From contig JAKVOO010000001.1 of the NCBI GenBank assembly GCA_022482735.1, forward strand, positions 367,699 to 431,698: a DNA stretch of 64,000 bases. Direction: 5' to 3'. Under the pieces are notes generated by a model. The model worked only from the letters and a program-made list of their open reading frames with translations. It did not search any database and was not told where the DNA came from. Both the position numbers and the translations under genes were made by a program. The stretch is from Bacilli bacterium (GTDB lineage: Bacteria > Bacillota_I > Bacilli_A > RFN20 > CAG-826). Positions 26,901 to 35,735 of this stretch are shown one piece after another. Position 1 is the first letter of the stretch, and each line of letters begins with the position of its first letter.

Positions 26901-28655
26901 TCACTTACTTAGGCTATCTAGTCTAAGCATCTTTTTCTTATCAATCGGCAATACCATCTCATCATTGGAGCCAATTTCTTCTGAAGAAATAAGCCTTATT
27001 CCACTGCGCACAACCAATTCGATGTCCGTCCAGTTTTCTAAGTCGCAAACGATAACTGGTTTTTCATAGCGCACTAATTTGCCGAGCGTGCCATTCAAGA
27101 TCATCCGTGCCCGCTCATCACTATCAATGTTGGCTGTAAAGTCGCCTCCAACTACGAAATAATCAAACATTTGATAAAGTTCACTCGGTAGCATCAGCTG
27201 AGCATCGTTAATGACTAAGGCTGTATGATAGCCCTTGTTATTATAATCGGAAAAGTTTGCAATTACATCAGTAGTTTTATCAACTTCGAGAGCAATATCT
27301 TCTTCTTCAAAGAGCAAAGTAATGGGAACATCCCGACTATGATTGACTTGAGGAAGTATTTTGATAATGGACTGATAGTCAGAAACGATCACCGGCAAGA
27401 ATAGAGTCAAATTATCGCCATCCCGCTGATTAAAGAAACGCGGAATAATGTTCTTCGCAATCATTTGAAAAAGTTCCTGATCAAGTTTGTTTTTTAAGGC
27501 ATACTCTTTCAGTTCGGTAAAATTGTTAAAAATCGAATTATATGGTTGCACCGAAGAAAAATATCCGAGTGGTGATTTCGTCTTCGCATCGACGATAGCC
27601 CGGTAGTAAATAGTAATTTTCTTTTCCTTAATTAAGGTCATCAAGTCTTTAGTGAAGGTTTTATCCAGTTGGAACTCATCACTATTCGAGTTTGCATCAA
27701 AATAAACTATATCCTCTTCTTTTTCTTCGGCAATAATAGCCATTTCTCGTGCTTGTTTAACAATTGATGGCAGCTTATTAAATGCCGAATTATCCACAAT
27801 TCCAATTGAGAAGGAATAAAGCTCATGATAACCATTAACGTCGAGAAATCGGGCTAAATCATTTGCAATTGACCGCGCCAGAGGTAAAAACACACTCTTA
27901 CCCCCGCTGGATTTAAAATCGAAAATACCTAACTCAAGGTCACCATAGTTGACTAAAAGACGATTCCCTCCTAAAAATGGAATAATTCGGTTTTTTAAGT
28001 TTGCCACTAAAAGTCGCTCAAAGCGAAGATTACGTTTCTGACGAGGACTCATTTTATAGAAGCGAACTATCATCGTGGTTCCTTTTTTATTGTCCTTCAG
28101 GTGACTATATATTTCAGTCGCCCGTTTTTCCGTGATAAACAAATTAGTGACGCGTTTGCCACTTTTAATGCGAGGACTGAGAAAACGAAGCAAATAACTT
28201 TCTAAATAAATTCGCTTTTCCTTTTTATTAATAGACAAGACTTCTAAAAGCGAGAAAAAGCTCGCTTTAGGATCGCGATTCTTTTTAATAATTACATCCG
28301 CTTCAATAAAACTGCTGGGAGTAGCATTTTCATCAAGCAACTGATTAAGCCACTTGCGAATTCGTTCCCGTTCACTCGGATGAAATTGGGAGAAAAAATA
28401 ATCCAAATTGCCGGATTTACGTTTCTTTATTGCATTACGATTAAAAAAAGTAATGCGATTATGTGCTAAATCTAGGTAATATATCCGCGCGGTGTTTATG
28501 TTGATATCAATGTCGGCATCAACTTTCCTTTGTCGAAGCCACGTAAAAACAATAAAACCTATAATCAAAAGCGTGGCAATTAAGATAATAAGCCAGATAT
28601 TTTGAAAAATTGATTCAGCGGAATAAATTCTATTTGATAATAATAAATAGCCCAT
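26901..28655 (-). CDS. Membrane protein with degenerate GGDEF and EAL domains
   Basis: About 584 residues. One membrane helix (about residues 20-40) is followed by a PAS-like region, a GGDEF-like region (the loop where GGDEF is expected reads LLVNYGDLELGIFDF) and an EAL-like region. In the last, YYRAIVDAKTKSPLGYFSS occupies the place of the usual phosphodiesterase signature but lacks the EAL glutamate. Both enzymatic motifs are therefore missing, so a c-di-GMP sensor or structural role is more likely than synthesis or breakdown. The ATG at 28655 after GAGGTAT was chosen over an upstream frame start. It shares an operon with proS. Confidence 0.7.
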   Translation of the reverse strand: MGYLLLSNRIYSAESIFQNIWLIILIATLLIIGFIVFTWLRQRKVDADIDININTARIYYLDLAHNRITFFNRNAIKKRKSGNLDYFFSQFHPSERERIRKWLNQLLDENATPSSFIEADVIIKKNRDPKASFFSLLEVLSINKKEKRIYLESYLLRFLSPRIKSGKRVTNLFITEKRATEIYSHLKDNKKGTTMIVRFYKMSPRQKRNLRFERLLVANLKNRIIPFLGGNRLLVNYGDLELGIFDFKSSGGKSVFLPLARSIANDLARFLDVNGYHELYSFSIGIVDNSAFNKLPSIVKQAREMAIIAEEKEEDIVYFDANSNSDEFQLDKTFTKDLMTLIKEKKITIYYRAIVDAKTKSPLGYFSSVQPYNSIFNNFTELKEYALKNKLDQELFQMIAKNIIPRFFNQRDGDNLTLFLPVIVSDYQSIIKILPQVNHSRDVPITLLFEEEDIALEVDKTTDVIANFSDYNNKGYHTALVINDAQLMLPSELYQMFDYFVVGGDFTANIDSDERARMILNGTLGKLVRYEKPVIVCDLENWTDIELVVRSGIRLISSEEIGSNDEMVLPIDKKKMLRLDSLSK

Positions 28656-28762
28656 ATATACCTCAAATAAATTATACACGATTTTTTTCCTCTTTTGGCT
28701 AGCAAATATTATCAAAATCATCTAGTCAAAATCTGGTTTTATGTTATAATAATCCCGCTTTT

Positions 28763-28853
28763 GGAGAAATACCCAAGCGGCTGAAGGGGTCAGTTTCGAA
28801 AACTGATAGAGGGTGCAAGCCCTGCTGGGGTTCAAATCCCCATTTCTCCGCCA
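28763..28853 (+). tRNA. tRNA-Ser (anticodon CGA)
   Basis: Ninety-one bases with encoded CCA. Acceptor GGAGAAA/TTTCTCC, anticodon arm TCAGT-TTCGAAA-ACTGA with anticodon CGA, long variable arm, T-arm GGTTCAAATCC. A promoter lies just ahead: TAGTCA (28723-28728) and TATAAT (28745-28750), 16 bases apart. It marks the left edge of the island carrying DUF3737, Fic and the DUF4143 ATPase. Confidence 0.97.
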
Positions 28854-28866
28854 TATTGAAAGCATT

Positions 28867-28898
28867 AGTCTGATACAATTTGGTATCAGGCTTTTTTT
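28867..28898 (+). terminator. Terminator after tRNA-Ser(CGA)
   Basis: CTGATAC/GTATCAG stem (extended by AG/CT) with a six-base loop and seven T. Confidence 0.9.
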
Positions 28899-29141
28899 AC
28901 GCTAAATAGGGCCTTTTTGGCTTTTATAAATAAATTTAGGCAGTGAAAAAATATCAAAAAAACTGAGAAATTAGGTAAGTTAATGATTTTCTACACGTTT
29001 ACACCCTGACTTACACGATTATAAACATAAATACACGATTTGAGATGGGCTCACATGGTCACGTCTTATATGTAATAACGCCTGTGTCATGTGAAGCGTA
29101 ATTTGATAGGTACTTATATCAATTAATAAAAGGCATTTTTG

Positions 29142-29993
29142 TCACTTATTCGGTTTTGTTTCAATCACTGCATCTGTTGGCATAATTGATTGAGACAAAA
29201 TGATTTCTCCAATCGTGTCAGCTTTAATATATCCGGATTTTGGATTTTTAACGGAATCTATATGCCCGATAATATCTGCTTCAACATCTGAGTATTCAAA
29301 TGCTAAATCGGCATTTTTCATCGTACATTTCATGAGTTTAACACCTTCTGTATAGCATAGTGGTTGTGTACCAATGATTTCACAATTAATGAACGTTAAA
29401 TTTTTACCATACCAACCAAGATAGGCACCATTAACTTTACTGTTTTCTACAATAACATTTTCAGAATGCCAAAATGCATCTTTTGTGTCTAATATAGAAT
29501 CTGTAATTCTTACATTTTTCATATATTGTAGACTATATTTGCCGTCAATATGTGATTTATTAATTGTAATGTTTTTAGCTTTAAGTAAAGGGTAGTCTCC
29601 TTCGATATAAGTGTTCTCGATTTGCATGTCATTACAGAACCAACCTACCTCGCTTGCAATGATGATTGAATCTTCAATTTTGATATGCTCAGCGTTTCTT
29701 AGTGATTTGATAGTATTGATTTTCACGTTCTTAAGTAACCCATATGTTGAGTACCAAAAAGCAGCTCTAGCCATATCATCTAATTGAGAATCAATTAATT
29801 CAAAATGATGTGCATGCCACAATGGATATCGAAGATTGAAATATGAATCTCTTATGATAATATGATTGGTTTCTTTTAAACTAGATTCGCCATCAAGTGG
29901 TCCGTCAAAACGGCAGTTAATTAATTCTGCATCTTGAAGATTATATAAAGCTCTTTCTTCTTGGAAAATTTGATCTTTAATAATTTTGTTCAT
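29142..29993 (-). CDS. DUF3737 family right-handed beta-helix protein
   Basis: A 283-residue protein built of short repeating strands with stacked Asn/Ile positions (patterns like ENVIVENSKVNG, KNLTFINCEIIG, KNVRITDSILDT), as in DUF3737/pentapeptide-like beta helices. No catalytic motif is evident; the family function is unknown to me. It is divergent from a MerR regulator, a pairing common for this family, and its promoter has a MerR-type layout, so expression is very likely controlled by that regulator. The start at 29993 follows AGAGGT. Confidence 0.88.
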   Translation of the reverse strand: MNKIIKDQIFQEERALYNLQDAELINCRFDGPLDGESSLKETNHIIIRDSYFNLRYPLWHAHHFELIDSQLDDMARAAFWYSTYGLLKNVKINTIKSLRNAEHIKIEDSIIIASEVGWFCNDMQIENTYIEGDYPLLKAKNITINKSHIDGKYSLQYMKNVRITDSILDTKDAFWHSENVIVENSKVNGAYLGWYGKNLTFINCEIIGTQPLCYTEGVKLMKCTMKNADLAFEYSDVEADIIGHIDSVKNPKSGYIKADTIGEIILSQSIMPTDAVIETKPNK

Positions 29994-30067
29994 TTGTTAC
30001 CTCTTTTAATCTATACAATTGACACTTTTTTTGTTTGTGATACGCTATTATCAGAAAGTTCAAGTCA

Positions 30068-30098
30068 ATACTACTACTTAAAGTCAACTTTAAGTCAA
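30068..30098 (-). promoter_or_regulatory. MerR-type promoter of the DUF3737 gene with operator
   Basis: On the minus strand, -35 TTGACT (30093-30098) and -10 TAGTAT (30068-30073) are separated by 19 bases. This overlong spacer is the hallmark of MerR-activated promoters. The spacer region is filled by a perfect 18-bp palindrome, CTTAAAGT-CA-ACTTTAAG (30077-30094). Confidence 0.8.
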
Positions 30099-30142
30099 GA
30101 GATTTATTAAAAAAGTATAAAAATATGTTTGGAGGTTATTTT

Positions 30143-30580
30143 ATGTATTATACAGTTAGTGAAATCGCTAAAAAAATGGATGTAAATGCATCAACATTAA
30201 GATATTATGACAAAGAAGGGTTATTACCATTTGTTGAAAGATCGCGTGGTGGTATCAGAATGTTTAAGGAATCTGATATCGGGATGCTTGATATTATTGG
30301 ATGCTTAAAACAAACAGGTATGTCAATTAAAGATATTAAGAGTTTTGTTGATTACTACAAAACCGGTGATACTGACTTTGCCAATAGAATCAAGATACTT
30401 GACAATCAAAAAGCATCAGTTCTTGAACAAATGGAATCGCTACAACATAATCTTGATATGCTTGAATATAAGAAATGGTACTACCAAAAAGCTATTGAAT
30501 TAAAATCACTTTCTGAAGTTGCAAATTTACCAGTTACAGACGTACCAAAAAAATTTCATAAATTTTTGATTATAGAGTAA
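30143..30580 (+). CDS. MerR family transcriptional regulator
   Basis: About 145 residues: an N-terminal winged HTH (YTVSEIAKKMDVNASTLRYY, then EGLLPFVERSRGGIRMFKESD), a coiled-coil dimerisation helix (about residues 75-115) and a short C-terminal tail. The tail lacks a cysteine cluster, so it is not a typical metal sensor; the signal is unknown. The ATG at 30143 follows GGAGG at eight bases; an ATG at 30125 lies upstream of that site and is rejected. Divergent from its probable target, the DUF3737 gene. Confidence 0.92.
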   Translation: MYYTVSEIAKKMDVNASTLRYYDKEGLLPFVERSRGGIRMFKESDIGMLDIIGCLKQTGMSIKDIKSFVDYYKTGDTDFANRIKILDNQKASVLEQMESLQHNLDMLEYKKWYYQKAIELKSLSEVANLPVTDVPKKFHKFLIIE

Positions 30581-30717
30581 TTCATTTAAATAAAGCAGTT
30601 CTAGTATTTCAAATATCTTTCCACGAAGGGTATGTAAAATAGACTAGAGATACGCAAATTTTGACATAGGTGCGTAAATGCATTTAAACAGATAATTCAA
30701 CCCAGGTTAGATGGCCA

Positions 30718-30751
30718 ACTTTGGCACATAATAGTGCCAAAGTTTTATTAT
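30718..30751 (+). terminator. Terminator upstream of the Fic gene
   Basis: A perfect 10-bp stem ACTTTGGCAC/GTGCCAAAGT with a six-base loop and a TTTATTAT tail, 138 bases past the MerR stop. Confidence 0.75.
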
Positions 30752-30769
30752 ATGGCAGTTGCATACAAA

Positions 30770-30814
30770 TTGTAGACAACTGAAACGCAGCGTGTTATCA
30801 TACTAGTATGATAA
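30770..30814 (+). promoter_or_regulatory. Promoter and palindromic operator covering the Fic start codon
   Basis: -35 TTGTAG (30770-30775) and -10 TGTTAT (30793-30798) are 17 bases apart. A perfect 20-bp palindrome (30795-30814, half-site TTATCATACT) covers the -10, the predicted transcription start and the ATG at 30808. No ribosome site precedes that ATG. Confidence 0.55.
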
Positions 30815-31662
30815 AATCTTCTCTAAGATTGTTTTTAAATAAGAAAATTCGCGCCGTATGGGATGATGATGATTCTAAGTGGTGGTATTCATCCATTGAT
30901 GTTGTTTTTGCGTTGACCAATTCAAAAAATCCACGTATTTATTGGAATGCAATTAAGAGAAGGCATCCAGAGTTGAATACATTTTGTAGACAGCTGAAAT
31001 TATATGCCGATGATGGCAAGAAATACCTTTCAGATGTCTTGGATGAAAATGGGGTCAAAAAACTCGGTTTTATTCTTCCTAGTAAAAATAATGCTGATTT
31101 TCAAAGTTGGATTGAAGGACACTTGGATCCTATAGACGAGCAGAGCAAAAGAAAGGCCCACACATTATTTAAATCAGAAATATTAGATTTTTCATGTGTT
31201 GGTAAGACGAAACTACTAAAGCAAATCCATGCTTATTTATTTGAAGGAATCTATGATTTTGCGGGCAAGATTAGAACAAAAACAATCTCCAAAGGTGGTT
31301 TTATGTTTGCTAATGGTGATTTCTTACCTCAAGTATTAAAAGATATCGATAAGATGACCGATAATACATTCCCTGAAATATTGGATAAGTATATCGAAAT
31401 GAATATCGCTCATCCATTCATGGAAGGAAACGGAAGATCGACTAGAATTTGGCTTGATTTATTATTAAAAGCGAGAATACAGCAATGTGTTGACTGGTCA
31501 AAGATTGAGAAAAACGACTATTTGTCCGCAATGAAAGAAAGTCCAGTTAACCCAAAACCAATCTTTGATTTATTAAATAATGCGTTGACCGACGACATAA
31601 ATAATCGAGAAATTTTCATGAGTGGCATTGATTGTTCATATTATTACGAAGAGGAAGAATAA
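30808..31662 (+). CDS. Fic-domain protein (probable AMP-transferase) with N-terminal Bro-N-like domain
   Basis: A 284-residue protein. Residues about 10-95 resemble the BRO-N/antirepressor-like module (IRAVWDDDDSKWWYSSIDVVFALT, PRIYWNAIKRR). Residues about 115-265 are the Fic domain with a complete active-site motif HPFMEGNGRSTR (202-213) and the substrate flap TISKGGFMFANG. Family members transfer AMP from ATP to target proteins; many are toxins. No clear inhibitory (S/T)xxxE(G/N) helix or separate antitoxin gene is visible, so how it is kept in check is open. The palindrome over the start suggests tight repression. Confidence 0.9.
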   Translation: MIKSSLRLFLNKKIRAVWDDDDSKWWYSSIDVVFALTNSKNPRIYWNAIKRRHPELNTFCRQLKLYADDGKKYLSDVLDENGVKKLGFILPSKNNADFQSWIEGHLDPIDEQSKRKAHTLFKSEILDFSCVGKTKLLKQIHAYLFEGIYDFAGKIRTKTISKGGFMFANGDFLPQVLKDIDKMTDNTFPEILDKYIEMNIAHPFMEGNGRSTRIWLDLLLKARIQQCVDWSKIEKNDYLSAMKESPVNPKPIFDLLNNALTDDINNREIFMSGIDCSYYYEEEE

Positions 31663-31862
31663 CAATCAGGGACAAATGTTGCGAACCCCAAAATGACTCA
31701 CTCTTTATTCAATTTGGAAGGGGCATTTTTGTTTTTACGGACATTGCTCGTTCATGATTTATTGATTCAAAGTGCAAAAAATATCAAAAATGTATTGTTT
31801 AATAATTTTTTCTAATTTATGCATCGAATCCCATATTATACTTAACGTAAAATATGGGAATA

Positions 31863-32001
31863 ATGTAACAGCACTCCTCATTTTAAATGAGAATAAATAT
31901 ATAATACCTAAGAGTCAATTCATGATAACGTGATGTAACAGCACTTTAAAAAATCAAAAAACGTGTATTATTTTTCATATTAAAAATCAAAAAACGTGTA
32001 T
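31863..32001. repeat. Short direct repeats and a palindrome upstream of the DUF4143 ATPase
   Basis: The 364-base gap between the Fic and ATPase genes holds no gene I can support. It contains ATGTAACAGCACT twice (31863-31875 and 31933-31945, 70 bases apart), a 20-base repeat beginning AAAAATCAAAAAACG twice (31949-31968 and 31982-32001, 33 bases apart) and a palindrome CTCATTT-T-AAATGAG (31877-31891). The layout suggests regulator binding sites or leftover recombination sequences. Confidence 0.7.
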
Positions 32002-32026
32002 AGTATAGTTATAAGAGGTGATATTG

Positions 32027-33373
32027 ATGAGGCTAGAACGTAAAATATATAAGCAATTGATTGCGTGGAAAAATGAAAATGGCAAAACCGCATTACTCAT
32101 AGAAGGCGCAAGACGCGTTGGAAAAAGCACTGTGGTTGAAGCCTTCGCAAAAAAAGAATACAAGTCATATATACTCATAGATTTTAGTGTTGCAAGTACT
32201 GAGGTTAAATCGCTTTTTAAAAAATACGCATCAAATCTTGATGATTTTTTCTTTTTCTTAACATCAATCACTGGAATTACATTATTCGAAAGAAATTCAC
32301 TTATTGTATTTGATGAAGTGCAATTATTTCCTCAAGCTAGGCAACTGATAAAACATCTAGTGAAAGACAACCGCTATGATTACATCGAAACTGGATCTTT
32401 ATTATCAATCAAGCGTAATGTAGAAAGTATTTTAATACCTTCAGAAGAAAGAGCAATTAAAATGTATCCACTTGATTTTGAAGAATTTTGTACTGCTCTT
32501 GGAAGAGGAGATGTTTTTCCTCTTATTAAAAAGCATTTTGAAAATCTGAGACCCCTTGGCGAAATTCATTCAACGATTATGAAACTATTTAGACAGTACT
32601 TGTTAATCGGAGGTATGCCTCAAGCAGTTATGGAATTTTTAGATACCAATGATTATACAAAAGTAGATCGGATTAAAAGAGATATTTTAAAGCTTTATAA
32701 GAACGACATTTCAAAATATGCCAAAGGATATGAACATAAAGTGCTTAGTATTTTTGATGAAATTCCTAGTCAATTATCGAAACACGAGAAAAAGTTTATG
32801 TTAAGTTCATTATCAAAAGATGCGAGATTTAGAGATTATGAGGATGCTTTTACATGGTTAGACGAAGCCATGATTACAAATGTATGTTTTAATACATCCG
32901 ATCCCAATTTTGGATTATCTCTAAATCGGGATAGATTAACGCTTAAAATGTATATGGCGGATACGGGGTTATTATTGAGTCATGCATTTAGTGAAAATGA
33001 TGAAATGCATCAAGAAGTAGCAAAAGCCATTATTCAAGATCGACTAGATATTAACAATGGTATGATATTTGAAAATATCGTCGCTCAAATGTTTACTGCT
33101 TTAAATAAGAAATTATATTTTTACTCAAGGACTGATAATCAAGACCGCTCAAATATGATGGAAATAGACTTTCTAATTATCGATCAATCTAAACCAACTA
33201 AAATATCACCTGTTGAAGTTAAGTCTGGCAAGAACTATACCACGTCGTCATTAGACAAGTTTAGTATCAAGTTTAAAAGCAAACTGGGTAAAAAATACAT
33301 TATTCATACAAAAGATTTAATGCAAAAAGATGGCATTATCTATTTGCCTGTTTATATGACTATGTTTCTATAA
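32027..33373 (+). CDS. AAA-type ATPase with C-terminal DUF4143 domain
   Basis: About 448 residues: Walker A GARRVGKST at 27-35, Walker B region LIVFDEVQLF, the sensor motif YIETGSLLS and YPLDFEEFC, then a C-terminal restriction-endonuclease-like part with DFLIIDQ...PVEVKSGKNY, all typical of this common but poorly understood ATPase family found in islands of bacteria and archaea. The ATG at 32027 follows AGAGGTG with six-base spacing; a GTG at 32018 is the less likely alternative. Function unknown; often proposed to be linked to mobile-element maintenance. Confidence 0.9.
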   Translation: MRLERKIYKQLIAWKNENGKTALLIEGARRVGKSTVVEAFAKKEYKSYILIDFSVASTEVKSLFKKYASNLDDFFFFLTSITGITLFERNSLIVFDEVQLFPQARQLIKHLVKDNRYDYIETGSLLSIKRNVESILIPSEERAIKMYPLDFEEFCTALGRGDVFPLIKKHFENLRPLGEIHSTIMKLFRQYLLIGGMPQAVMEFLDTNDYTKVDRIKRDILKLYKNDISKYAKGYEHKVLSIFDEIPSQLSKHEKKFMLSSLSKDARFRDYEDAFTWLDEAMITNVCFNTSDPNFGLSLNRDRLTLKMYMADTGLLLSHAFSENDEMHQEVAKAIIQDRLDINNGMIFENIVAQMFTALNKKLYFYSRTDNQDRSNMMEIDFLIIDQSKPTKISPVEVKSGKNYTTSSLDKFSIKFKSKLGKKYIIHTKDLMQKDGIIYLPVYMTMFL

Positions 33374-33644
33374 AGCCATCGTGATGAGAATAAGTAGTTA
33401 ATCAAACCAGTGTCTTCAAATGGTTCAGGTTATATGATCATTGATGATACTAGAATAAAAATAGAACACGAATATTTTTTTAAATATTTTTATTTGCTTT
33501 TTTTATCTTGTTTGGTTGACACATTTTCTTGGCCATCATTTAAGAAGTCCTTTTTCAGCGCTTATAGATTAAATATATAAACATTTGTGCTATTTTCATT
33601 TAATATCTTCGCAAAATACAATACAATGTATAAAAGGAGAAAGT

Positions 33645-34139
33645 ATGGATAAATCTTTTGTAAGTCTATATTTAATGACTAAGGGAAAGTACTTTGAACC
33701 CTATCAAGTAAATTTTGTTCGTAAATCGTTAATTGATCTTGAAGATGATAATCGAATTACGATTAGTTCCATCAATCTGCGTGATCCGCTTATTGTCCTT
33801 TTGTTGAGCATTTTTCTTGGCGGCTTAGGAATCGATATGTTTTATATTGATGAGAAAAAACGTGGCCTGCGGAAATTGATTTTAGGAGTGGTGGCCTTCG
33901 TCATTTTTTTGGTTGCCATAGCTTTGGTAAATGTGAATATGAATCCGTACGGAGGAATTAATTCTCCGGGCTTACGCGTTCTAATCGGTATCTTAATGGT
34001 CGTGGCTAGCATTACAATTTTGATTCAAATGGTTTTTGTAATCATTGATTGGTTTAAATGTTCAGAACTAACAAAGAAGAAAAACTATTTGATGTTCACT
34101 CAAGCATTAAATGCCTGCAAGAAAGGAGGAGACAAATAA
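33645..34139 (+). CDS. TM2-domain membrane protein
   Basis: About 164 residues. A polar N-terminus of about 45 residues is followed by the TM2 signature (LLLSIFLGGLGIDMFYIDEKKRGLRKL) and two to three hydrophobic segments. The start at 33645 follows AAAGGAG; an upstream in-frame ATG precedes that site and is rejected. Function of TM2 proteins in bacteria is unclear. A related gene follows four bases later. Confidence 0.8.
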   Translation: MDKSFVSLYLMTKGKYFEPYQVNFVRKSLIDLEDDNRITISSINLRDPLIVLLLSIFLGGLGIDMFYIDEKKRGLRKLILGVVAFVIFLVAIALVNVNMNPYGGINSPGLRVLIGILMVVASITILIQMVFVIIDWFKCSELTKKKNYLMFTQALNACKKGGDK

Positions 34140-34143
34140 TTGT

Positions 34144-34482
34144 ATGGAAAAAGAAAAAATTGATTTGTTTATCATGCAAAATGCTAAGAAACTTCCACCG
34201 GAACAATTGCCCTTTATTCGGGAAAAGCTCGCCTTATATCAAGGTGATGAAACGCTTCTCGTCTATGGAATTGATTTGATGGATCCGATGATGTTGCTTT
34301 TAGTTTCAATCTTCGTCGGTGGACTTGGCATTGATCGCTTTATGATTGGCGATATCGGTATGGGGGTTTTAAAACTTCTAACTGGCGGTTTATTCGGTAT
34401 TTTATGGATATATGACATCGTCACTATTTCGGAAAAAGTACGGGAAAAGAACTTCTTAAAATTAATGACCTTCCTTAACTGA
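34144..34482 (+). CDS. TM2-domain membrane protein, paralogue of the preceding gene
   Basis: About 112 residues with the same plan: a soluble start (KLPPEQLPFIREKLALY), the TM2 core (LLLVSIFVGGLGIDRFMIGDIGMGVLKLL) and a second membrane segment. The GGLGIDRF motif is closer to the consensus than in its neighbour. GGAGGA lies about 13 bases upstream of the chosen ATG. The pair arose by duplication and is co-transcribed. Confidence 0.8.
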   Translation: MEKEKIDLFIMQNAKKLPPEQLPFIREKLALYQGDETLLVYGIDLMDPMMLLLVSIFVGGLGIDRFMIGDIGMGVLKLLTGGLFGILWIYDIVTISEKVREKNFLKLMTFLN

Positions 34483-34491
34483 AAAATAAAA

Positions 34492-34529
34492 ACTCAAACA
34501 TCGCTTAGATCTGGTGTTTGAGTTTTTTT
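34492..34529 (+). terminator. Terminator after the TM2 pair (probably bidirectional)
   Basis: ACTCAAACA/TGTTTGAGT stem with T-run on the right and A-run on the left, between convergent genes. Confidence 0.85.
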
Positions 34530-34532
34530 ATG

Positions 34533-35537
34533 TTAACGAACGGGTTGCACAAAGAACCGACCATAGACTTGATGAAGACTGATGACATTTATAAACGCGT
34601 GAGAATCAACTTTCTGTGCTACTTTTAGCACTTTCTTAACTTCGTTTGTTGAAACCGTCATATAAATTATAATCTTGGCTTCTCCCGTATAGGCTCCCGT
34701 TCCTTGAATAATTGTCGCACTATGGTGAAAATTAGCGATTAAAATCGGCGACATATTTTTATTAGTTGTAATTATTTGAATTTGAGCCTTTTTATTCCTT
34801 ACATTAATAAAATCGATGACTAGAGCCGAAACAAATAAGTAAATTATCGAATATACCAGTGAGGTAAGCCCGGTTGAAAATGGGTTATCTAGTCCGTTTT
34901 TATTCGCAGCAATGATCGTAATTAAAGAATATAAAACCACGATCACAGCATTGAAACTGATACTATATTTGCCCACGTTTGTTGACTTCTTATTAGCCAT
35001 ATAGTAGGAAACAATATCCATACCACCCGCTGAGATATCGGCTTTAAAAGCTACAGCGGCACTCATTCCTGTGCAAATACCTGCTAATAACGTCCGGGTT
35101 AATTGACTATCTAAAACGATCAAACTTTCCCAGTCATTAGGAATAATCGAAATAAAAAGTGAACCGAGAACTACATTTATCAGCGAATAAATCGTAAACC
35201 GTTTGCCAATTCCAAACCAGCCCAAAATGATAACTGGAATATTGAATATGATATAGAGGATGGATTGCAAATTGTACTCGTTATAGTGAAAGCCCATAAT
35301 TTCAATCAATACCTTGACCACATCCTGCGAAAAGCCACTGATCCCGCCACCAGCAAATCTAACGATATCCGAATCGGTCGATGAAGGCGAAATAAATAGT
35401 CGGAAGCCAAAGGCAAAGATGAAGGCACTAAATGTACAGAAAAATAAGGTAAAAAAGTTTTCAACTATCCACCTTACGGCTGGATGGTCAAATAGGAAAT
35501 CGTCATAGTGCTTTGTTAGTTTTTTTATCTTCGACAT
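34533..35537 (-). CDS. YitT/DUF2179 family membrane protein
   Basis: A 334-residue protein with five to six membrane helices and family patterns (FGFRLFISPSS, GGISGFSQ, SILYIIFNIPVIILGW, ADISAGGMDIVSYY) and a C-terminal soluble DUF2179 domain of about 85 residues (IIIYMTVSTNEVKKVLKVAQ). The family is widespread in Bacillota; a transport role is assumed but not established. Confidence 0.92.
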   Translation of the reverse strand: MSKIKKLTKHYDDFLFDHPAVRWIVENFFTLFFCTFSAFIFAFGFRLFISPSSTDSDIVRFAGGGISGFSQDVVKVLIEIMGFHYNEYNLQSILYIIFNIPVIILGWFGIGKRFTIYSLINVVLGSLFISIIPNDWESLIVLDSQLTRTLLAGICTGMSAAVAFKADISAGGMDIVSYYMANKKSTNVGKYSISFNAVIVVLYSLITIIAANKNGLDNPFSTGLTSLVYSIIYLFVSALVIDFINVRNKKAQIQIITTNKNMSPILIANFHHSATIIQGTGAYTGEAKIIIYMTVSTNEVKKVLKVAQKVDSHAFINVISLHQVYGRFFVQPVR

Positions 35538-35658
35538 ATGTGCCTCACTGCGACAAGTATAAGCGAGAAAAAATGGCTTTTCAATATCCTACTTATTTTG
35601 TAAAATAAGGATGACGATATTTGTTCGCTTTTAGGCGAAAAAAATAAGCGCTTTTATT

Positions 35659-35687
35659 ATTGAATAATACCTAACCTAATGATATTA
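35659..35687 (+). promoter_or_regulatory. Promoter of the thioredoxin-like gene
   Basis: TTGAAT (35659-35664) and TATTAT (35682-35687) with a 17-base spacer, about 50 bases ahead of the start codon. Confidence 0.6.
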
Positions 35688-35735
35688 TTAACGTGCTATG
35701 TTCGTCTAATTTGTCGACATATGGAGGAGTCTTTC

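Larger units (their letters stand above)
28854..33400. mobile_element. Putative genomic island at tRNA-Ser(CGA)
   Basis: From the 3' end of the tRNA to about 33.4 kb there are no housekeeping genes, only DUF3737/MerR, a Fic protein and a DUF4143 ATPase, all in visibly more AT-rich codons than flanking genes, with long non-coding gaps. The gap 28899-29141 holds three loose copies of a TACACG-containing motif and no gene I can support. I found no integrase and no direct copy of the tRNA 3' end at the right side, so mobility is inference. Confidence 0.4.

Noticed and set aside
28854-29141. A right-hand attachment site or integrase remnant at tRNA-Ser(CGA)
   Set aside because: I found no repeat of the tRNA 3' end up to 33.6 kb and no recombinase-like frame.
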